From Anseranas semipalmata (taxonomy: Eukaryota > Chordata > Aves > Anseriformes > Anseranatidae), in contig VXAA01004295.1 in assembly GCA_013399115.1 (NCBI GenBank), forward strand, positions 504,994-568,993: a DNA stretch of 64,000 nucleotides, in the 5' to 3' direction. The notes beneath the pieces are model-generated. The model saw only the letters and a program-made list of their open reading frames with translations, had not been told where the DNA came from and made no database searches. Every line of letters begins with the position of its first letter. Within the stretch, counting starts at the first letter, position 1. The translations under genes and the position numbers were made by a program. This document shows, piece after piece, positions 60,242 through 64,000 of this stretch.

Positions 60242-61844
60242 AAGGCACACAAAGTGGCTGCTCCTTACCTGTATTTATTTGATGACTGTTCCTTGAGCTT
60301 ATCAGAGCAGAAGATCTTTAACAAAGAAGGAATGGGGTGGTGGGTAATTTGGACTGTGCTGATGAAAGAGGAATGCTTAGCAAGAGCTGTGTTCTTGGTT
60401 TGCTTGTTGACCAGGACTACTGAAAATGTGAAATGTGTTGAAGGAATCACAAACCAATATATTGTGGTTTTGAGCTAAAAATTAAAAACTGTTGTGTTTT
60501 GAATCAAAATGAAATACTTTGATTTTTGAATTGGTTGGGTAATCTGCTTAGAAAATGTTCTGCAAAAAAAAGTTTTCTTGGAAAGTTTCATGGAGCTGTA
60601 TTTATGCTACAGCGTATTTTTCATCCTGTGTACAGCACAGATAGCTGTCCAAAGCTCACGGTAAGAATAGATTCAATCTAAATAAAGTGATGAGATTTTT
60701 ATAGCTGCCATTAATTTTTGTGAACTCTTTTTGCAGTTGGGTAGCCAACTATTTCTTTCTATATTGATACGTACAGACAATCTTAAGCTGACCAGTACAG
60801 GATACTAAACAATGTGTGAAAATGTGTACTTCTAATCTAGGTTGTATTATTGCCTTGGTATTTACAACTCCTATGGATTCTTAGGATGGGAGAATGGATT
60901 GTTTAGTGAAATAGTAACAGGATTTGAAGACTGTCACCTCTGGGGCATTGATTTATGTCACAAGCTAGGTTGGCACTGTCTGCATGGAGTTATCACCTTA
61001 GTGCTTTGTTTGGCCTATGTGAAATAAGTCTTAAATTTTTAGTGGAAAGCTGTTCAAATTGCAAAAACGCCATCAAATTTTGTGCTAATTATGGTCTTTG
61101 TAGTTTCAGTAAGGAGGCAAAGGATCAAGTAGACATTGACACTTCCCTCATATGCCTGGTGAATGATCTTCTTTGTTAAGGCACTTTGTCAGGATATCCT
61201 TGACAGTCATATGCTGCTGTCACCATGGCAAATACCTGTTCAATCGGTAATGAAAAAACCTTCAAGACTCGAACAACCACAACACTAATTTAAAAAAGCC
61301 ATAGAAAAGTTTTGGGACTAGAATTTTCAACTTCATGGAAAACTAGTATCCCTCAAAGAGTTGGGAGCTAGGAACCTCAGACTCAGTCACCTCAAATGGT
61401 TGATTTTCACATGTCTGATTTCAGTGAAGAACCAGTAAAAATTGCATACCCACATCACATTTATATGTTTGTATCTGCTTCATTACAGACTGATGCAAAA
61501 TAGAAGGTTCACTGGATGGAAACAATTCATGCTGAAATATGGTGAAAGTTCTACTCCAAATTTGCCCAGGAGAGTATTAAGTACAAGAATAGTACCTGGT
61601 CCACTGAAGAAGGCTTTGCATCTTGTACCAGCTAGATCATAACATAGTAGGAGAAATATTAAAGCTTTGTTCTGAATTTTCTAAAGATGAGTGAGCCTGG
61701 GGAGAAAGAACTTGAATCTGACTGGAGCACTCTGTGAGAAAGGTTAATTGTCTATGAGAAGACAGAGCCAGACTCGTCCTGAAGATGCACAGTGGTAGGA
61801 TGAAAGACAACAGATGCAAGTTCCAAAATTAAGCTTAGATAAGA
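60242..61844. other. Single-copy DNA, no gene
   Basis: Plus frames 60254-60478, 60842-61027 and 60955-61179 have no domain. No repeat recognised. Confidence 0.55.
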
Positions 61845-61930
61845 GGAATTTTATTTCTTTATTTATTTATTTTGCCAGAAGGACAGTCAAACAGTGCAAC
61901 AGATACCCGAACAATGGGTGGTTTCATACA
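61845..61930 (+). mobile_element. Possible decayed CR1 3' fragment, plus strand
   Basis: 'gccagaaggacagtcaaaca' and 'gtgcaacagatacccgaaca' resemble the CR1 segment 'agggtggtcaggcactggaacaggctgcccagg'. A TTTA-rich stretch precedes it. Old and short. Confidence 0.38.
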
Positions 61931-62487
61931 CCAGGATGATCCCAAACCAAAGGACAGTCATCCCTAAAGTCCAGCTTCTGCAGAAGTAGGAAGCACCCAA
62001 ATCCCCAGGACGTGCAGCTTGAGGGAATCCAAAAAGGATTGGGCTATGTATCCATGGGAGCTAGATAGATCAATGTCAGATCTTATATCTGAAAGCTCAG
62101 GAATGACAAATTGTCTTCCAGGGGCAAGCATTAATCAGGAAGATCCTCTGAAATACGTCAAGTAAGGGAGCAATCTCCTGGACTTTGGTTTCCTAAAGCA
62201 TCATATAACAAAAACAGAAGACTCTAGATAATTAAAGACTAATCCAGATGTGTTTAAGGTCATGGCAGCTTAATCGTTGCTGACACAGCACATGCCAACC
62301 TATGTACCAGTGGCCATATAGCTTCACAGTCCCCTTCACTGTGTGTAGGAAATTAAGAAGACTCAGTCTGAGATCTTGTAGAGGAGGAAGGTGGTTTTAT
62401 TTTAAACAAAATGGATTTAACTCAAATTCATTCTCTCATAGTTTTCACTCATTCCCACCCTCACCCTCACATATTCAACAGCACTGA
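61931..62487. other. Single-copy DNA, no gene
   Basis: Nothing recognised. Frame 62302-62487 has no domain. Confidence 0.55.
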
Positions 62488-62578
62488 GATGCGTCTGTCA
62501 AGGTGATTTGTCCAGGATCACTCAATGTGACATGAAGGACATGGGTTGCTGGCTACTGAATCCTCATCACAGCATTTG
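62488..62578 (-). mobile_element. Possible MIR-like SINE fragment, minus strand
   Basis: The plus strand reads 'aaggtgatttgtccaggatc' (62500-62519), then 'catgggttgctggctactga'. This resembles antisense MIR ('aagtgacttgcccaaggtcac ... gaacccaggtctcctgact'). Core only; no A box visible. Confidence 0.4.
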
Positions 62579-64000
62579 GGTTTTCTTGATTGGTGATGAC
62601 GAACCGGGTTTTGGACAAATCTTTTATATCCTTCAAGATTCAGCAGTTACTAAAGCATGATCCTTTTGCCTCAGGATTTTTTTTTACTTCAGCCTTCATA
62701 AATTTTAGGCAAGTTTGATGGACATTGTTTATGTTCTCTGATTTTAGGTATCTAAGAGTTGTAACCTATCTTCCTGTTGGGCTGGCAAGAAAAGGAACAG
62801 CTCATGTCATGTGCTGTAACCTTGCCGTACACCTTTTATTGAGGTGTAAGGTCTTCCACTGTTGAGTCATCTGTGCTGTGGTCTTAGCAGAACACATGCT
62901 GTGGTCTCGATGGAAACATCATGTCCCTGGGTCTTTCACTGTTGTTGTGTCCTTGGTTATCAGTATAAGTCATTCTCTTTTTAACCCTATTCTGCTGTTT
63001 CCTCTGGTGCTTTCTTATGCATATTTGCATTCCACTTAATTCAAACCAGTATAATATTCCTGTTACAAATCTCTACAGGTGTTGTTCAGGACACATCTGT
63101 TCTGCTGGGCAAGAAGGCAAAATAGAGGAAAATACAGACTTTTGAGAGGTCTAACTTTGAATTTTGTATGTTTCTGTGATATGTAGAAGGGGACTTTTAC
63201 ACTCTATGAACACGAATAGTGAGCATTTTCAGAGAATAGCTCTGGGGCAAAAAAACTCATCAGTGCTGTGCAAGGTGAATCAGTTACATATTTGGGATTT
63301 GACAGACTTCCAGTGGAAATCAGTAATATTTTTTTTTCAGTAGAATTGGAACAAAATATGCAATAATATTTCACATTACAAACCAGAAAGCAGACTATTC
63401 TCTCCTTAAACATGAAAAATGCTGCATTTTTACAGTCGTTTCTCTAGCTGATTCATTTTACCAATTAAATCACATCTTGTAGATGCAGTTACTATATTTA
63501 CTACTATATTTACATCACCACCTCTTTTTATTGTGTAACCTACTAAATTGATGATTGGTTCTTTGAAATTAATTGTTTGTTACCTCATTTGGGTATTTCT
63601 TCTTTCTTATTTGCTGGAAGTTGCCAAATTGCCTCATTTTTATGAAAGCCAGCTTTTAACATAGACTGGTTTGTTGGTTTCATTAAATAAAAGACATTAA
63701 ATGATTACTGCAGTTGTAGGGAGTTATACAGTGTAGTTTCAACCTTTAGTGAGTAAAACTTACTACATTTGCAAAATTCTGCTTGTGAAATCTGTTACTA
63801 GCTTCATCAGCTGGCACTGCAATATACTGGCAAAAAACTAATTCTCTTGGGGTAGTGATAAAGTACATAGCATAGTCTTTTGGAGAAAACAAAGCTCAAA
63901 GGGAAATACACTGTGGCTTGTGTTTCTCCTCCCTGCTTTATTACAGCTTCAGTGTTGAATGCTCTAGTATTTTTTGTTGTTGTTGTTAAGTGCCTTGAGA
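62579..64000. other. Single-copy DNA, no gene
   Basis: AT-rich to the end of the window, with a short (TTG)n at about 63975-63988. The minus frame 63204-63413 has no domain. No exon or repeat recognised. Confidence 0.55.

Noticed and set aside
59981..60250. Minus-strand frame starting with a Lys/Arg-rich run
   Set aside because: Translation of the (CTT)11 and poly(T) repeat.
1..64000. tRNA, rRNA, microRNA, CRISPR and bacterial operon signals
   Set aside because: None seen. The only tRNA-like sequences are the heads of decayed SINEs. Bacterial features are not expected in this vertebrate DNA.

Overview
This window looks like non-coding DNA from a bird genome, probably a neognath; I cannot resolve the species. 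The evidence is the repeat content. CR1 LINE copies lie in both orientations. The best one (57851-58892) ends in the CR1 hairpin and ATTCTGTG-type octamers. I see no mammalian-type L1 or Alu. Decayed fossils of LINE and tRNA-SINE families (L2-like, MIR/CORE-like) are present, as expected of slowly evolving sauropsid genomes. The DNA is AT-rich, with pyrimidine microsatellites and one run of 219 N at 12109-12327. I find no cellular protein-coding gene I can support. Most open frames are short chance frames, or lie in or opposite CR1 reverse-transcriptase remnants.

Layout. 1-5.6 kb: AT-rich single-copy DNA with an old CR1-clade RT fragment (560-860) and an ancient dispersed-repeat motif (2735-2815). 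5.67-6.98 kb: a rearranged minus-strand CR1 with endonuclease and RT remnants. 7-14 kb: single-copy DNA with a CTCF-like site (9538) and a microsatellite broken by the gap. 14.05-17.07 kb: a GC-richer block of unknown nature with TATA-like and poly(A)-signal-like elements, possibly a decayed LTR element or non-coding RNA exons. 17-26.5 kb: single-copy DNA. 26.57-27.03 kb: plus-strand CR1 3' end. 28.5 kb: an L2-like RT fossil. 35.1-38.6 kb: three ancient retroposon fossils and a perfect (TTTTC)19 array. 39.3-39.84 kb: an internally deleted minus-strand CR1. 40.23-40.35 kb: a 60-bp tandem duplication. 41.8, 44.7-45.3, 46.2-46.9 and 57.4-57.85 kb: stretches that read like conserved non-coding regulatory DNA. 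51.33 kb: a short plus-strand CR1 tail. 57.85-58.89 kb: the youngest-looking CR1, inserted directly beside one of the enhancer-like stretches.

What ties the window together is a strand asymmetry. Homopolymers of at least 12 nt are T on the plus strand 15 times and A once, and all four long microsatellites are pyrimidine on the plus strand. One reading is that the window lies in a long intron transcribed in the plus direction. No exon in the window proves this. I found no well-supported new biological system; the most useful leads are the strand bias, the enhancer-like tracts, the GC-rich block and the ancient retroposon fossils.
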